Shown here piece by piece: positions 56,054 through 57,402 of a stretch of 57,402 nucleotides of DNA; position 1 is the stretch's first letter; each line of letters begins with the position of its first letter. This DNA is from Frankia sp. AgB32. Lineage in GTDB: Bacteria > Actinomycetota > Actinomycetes > Frankiales > Frankiaceae. The DNA is taken from the NCBI RefSeq assembly GCF_023243045.1, contig NZ_JALKFX010000036.1, forward strand, positions 1 to 57,402, read 5' to 3'. Under the pieces are notes generated by a model that saw nothing but the letters and a program-made list of their open reading frames with translations, searched no databases and had not been told where the DNA came from. Made by a program: the position numbers and the translations under genes.

Positions 56054-57079
56054 CTACCGCGGCGCGGTCGGGGCGTGGTGCTCGGCGAGGAAGTCGAGGA
56101 TCGCGCCGGTGGCGTCGAAGGTCCTGCCGGCCGTCGAGGTGTGCGGGTCGGCGCGGGCCTCCGGGCTCGCCGGCCAGAGGTGGGTGCCGCCGATGACCGT
56201 GTCCAGCAGCACGTCACCGCCCTGGGCGCAGCCGGTGTACCGCGCCGCGGTGACGCCCGGGGTCGGCTCGTAGCGCACCGGAGCCGACGCGCAGCCGTAC
56301 CGGGCGGCGTAGTCCTGGATGACGGCGGACGCCGCGGGAACCGACACGGTGGCGCCGACCACCTGGCCCCCGTTGTAGGGCACCGACGGATCGGCCGTGC
56401 CGTGCACCGCCATCGTGGCCGGGGCACGGCCGGCCGGGCAGCGGGCATCGGAGGTCGACGAGACCATGGCGACGGCGGCGAACAGGGGGGACCGGCACAC
56501 CAGCGCCGCGGCGAACTCCGCGCCGTTGGAGTGGCCGGTTGCGTAGACCCGCCCGGCGTCCAGGCAGTACCGGCTGGCGAGTTCCCCGAGCAACGCGGTC
56601 ACGAATCCCACATCGTCCGCCTTGCCCGGATCGGCGGGGGTGTTCCACCGGCGCGGCGTCCCGAGTGCATCCGGAGTCACCACGACAAATCCCCGGGCGA
56701 CGCCCAGGACACCCATTCTCGACCGCTGTTCCTCAAGGGCACCGTCCGCCTTGAAACCATGGAAGTCGAAGACCACGGGAAGGGCGTGGCGGCCGTCGTC
56801 CCGAGCCGGCACGAACAGTCGATATGTACGTGTCGTCTCACCGTAACGGTAGGAAAGAAGACCGCTGGACAGTGCCGGGTGCAGCCGGCTCGCGACGCAG
56901 GTGCCGTCGGTGGACAACCTGGCCGAGCCTGCCGTGGTGGCGGCGGAGGACACCGGGACGGACGCCGACGCCGCGGCGTCATGATGCTGCCGGGCCAGCA
57001 CGGGGACGGCCGCCAGCAATAGCGCGGCTATCACTGCGGCGACGGCGGCCCACCCGGGCACGCCCATTTTTCTGGGCAC
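56054..57079 (-). CDS. Secreted alpha/beta-hydrolase (PHB-depolymerase / feruloyl-esterase-like)
   Basis: A 341-residue exported esterase. The N-terminus is a signal peptide (about 1-29, MGVPGWAAVAAVIAALLLAA, cut after VLA). The hydrolase domain shows LPVVFDFHGFKADG (oxyanion region), GFVVVTPDALG, the nucleophile elbow GHSNGAEFA (catalytic serine), AVHGTADPSVPYNGG (acid region) and GGTHLWP (catalytic histidine). It resembles esterases of the polyhydroxybutyrate-depolymerase group. Start GTG at 57079; an ATG at 57066 is an alternative. Substrate unknown. Confidence 0.88.
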   Translation of the reverse strand: MPRKMGVPGWAAVAAVIAALLLAAVPVLARQHHDAAASASVPVSSAATTAGSARLSTDGTCVASRLHPALSSGLLSYRYGETTRTYRLFVPARDDGRHALPVVFDFHGFKADGALEEQRSRMGVLGVARGFVVVTPDALGTPRRWNTPADPGKADDVGFVTALLGELASRYCLDAGRVYATGHSNGAEFAAALVCRSPLFAAVAMVSSTSDARCPAGRAPATMAVHGTADPSVPYNGGQVVGATVSVPAASAVIQDYAARYGCASAPVRYEPTPGVTAARYTGCAQGGDVLLDTVIGGTHLWPASPEARADPHTSTAGRTFDATGAILDFLAEHHAPTAPR

Positions 57080-57402
57080 TGGCCCATCGTAGGAGAAGCG
57101 ACGCTAAAAAGGATATTCGGCGAAGGACCGGTATCCGACAACGGCCGACCGCCCGCGATGGCGGCGGAGCTGCCGCGACGGCTGGCCCACGATTGGGGCA
57201 CAACAGTCGAACCAATGTCAAGATCTGCCGATTTGCGCAGCTCTCGGTGAACGTCCGACCGCGGCACCAGGCGGGCCCATAGACTGGCCGCAGACGGAGT
57301 GCGCGGGCGCGCGCGGGATGGCGCTGCCGGGGCCCGGTCCCACGCCACCAACCGCCACTCCGGCCCGACACCGATCGACCCGACCACCGGCCGACCCGTG
57401 CG
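57080..57402 (+). promoter_or_regulatory. Intergenic end of window with candidate promoter
   Basis: No complete gene lies here. TAGACT at 57280-57285 looks like an actinobacterial -10, with only a weak -35 about 17 bases upstream. From the ATG at 57317 a Pro/Thr-rich frame (MALPGPGPTPPTATPARHR) runs open to the window edge and might be the 5' end of the next gene, but its ribosome-binding site is poor. An AT-rich stretch with GCTAAAAAGGATATTC lies at 57101-57118. Confidence 0.35.

Overview
The window is very GC-rich actinobacterial chromosome: GTG starts are common, third codon positions are almost always G or C, genes often overlap by 1-11 bases, and -10 boxes look like TAnnnT. The order of the first 31 kb (dnaG, dgt, glycyl-tRNA synthetase, uppS, recO, era, CDA-like, corC, ybeY, phoH, rsmE, dnaJ2, hrcA, hemW, lepA, rpsT, holA, comEC, comEA) follows the conserved actinobacterial backbone known from Mycobacterium. 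A fused GlyQ-GlyS enzyme, an AlkB hydroxylase and many in-frame 15/18-bp tandem repeats suggest a Frankia-like (Frankiales) host, but that is inference. I see no phage, insertion sequence, CRISPR array, tRNA or rRNA gene.

Layout. (1) 1-12.3 kb, mostly minus strand: replication and nucleotide control (dnaG fragment, dgt), transketolase, a YdcF-like envelope protein, fused GlyQS, an ABM-like protein, uppS and recO. (2) 12.4-21.1 kb: a Nudix protein, then the ribosome and RNA-maintenance run era, CDA-like, corC, ybeY, phoH, rsmE, and the heat-shock pair hrcA-dnaJ2 behind a clear CIRCE operator. (3) 21.2-31 kb: hemW, lepA, rpsT, holA plus a small membrane protein, comEC and comEA. (4) 31-36.6 kb: accessory stress and envelope genes (YceI, a [3Fe-4S] ferredoxin, an HdeD-like membrane protein whose Shine-Dalgarno is buried in a hairpin, a tyrosine phosphatase, a SRAP/HMCES DNA-crosslink protein, an M50B-like protease, a PlsC-like acyltransferase). 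(5) 36.8-43 kb: a decayed adenosine-deaminase-like relic, a membrane-anchored actinobacterial protein, AlkB, an AEC transporter and a two-gene acyl-CoA oxidation unit. (6) 43-57.4 kb: an LCP ligase, a nucleotide-sugar epimerase-like protein, a PAC2 protein, a DUF2269-like membrane protein, an orphan histidine kinase, a divergent MFS/TetR efflux module with twin operators, F420/PPOX, nitrilase-like and metallo-beta-lactamase genes, a MerR-like regulator and a secreted esterase.

No large new system is evident. The best leads are small: the Shine-Dalgarno-masking hairpin of the HdeD-like gene, the 65-codon in-frame continuation of recO up to the uppS ribosome-binding site, the fused alpha-beta glycyl-tRNA synthetase, the active-site-less cytidine-deaminase-like protein co-translated with era and corC, the adenosine-deaminase relic, the twin TetR operators with a leaderless tetR, and a G15/C18 homopolymer hairpin. 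All functional calls come from reading the sequence; no database search was run.
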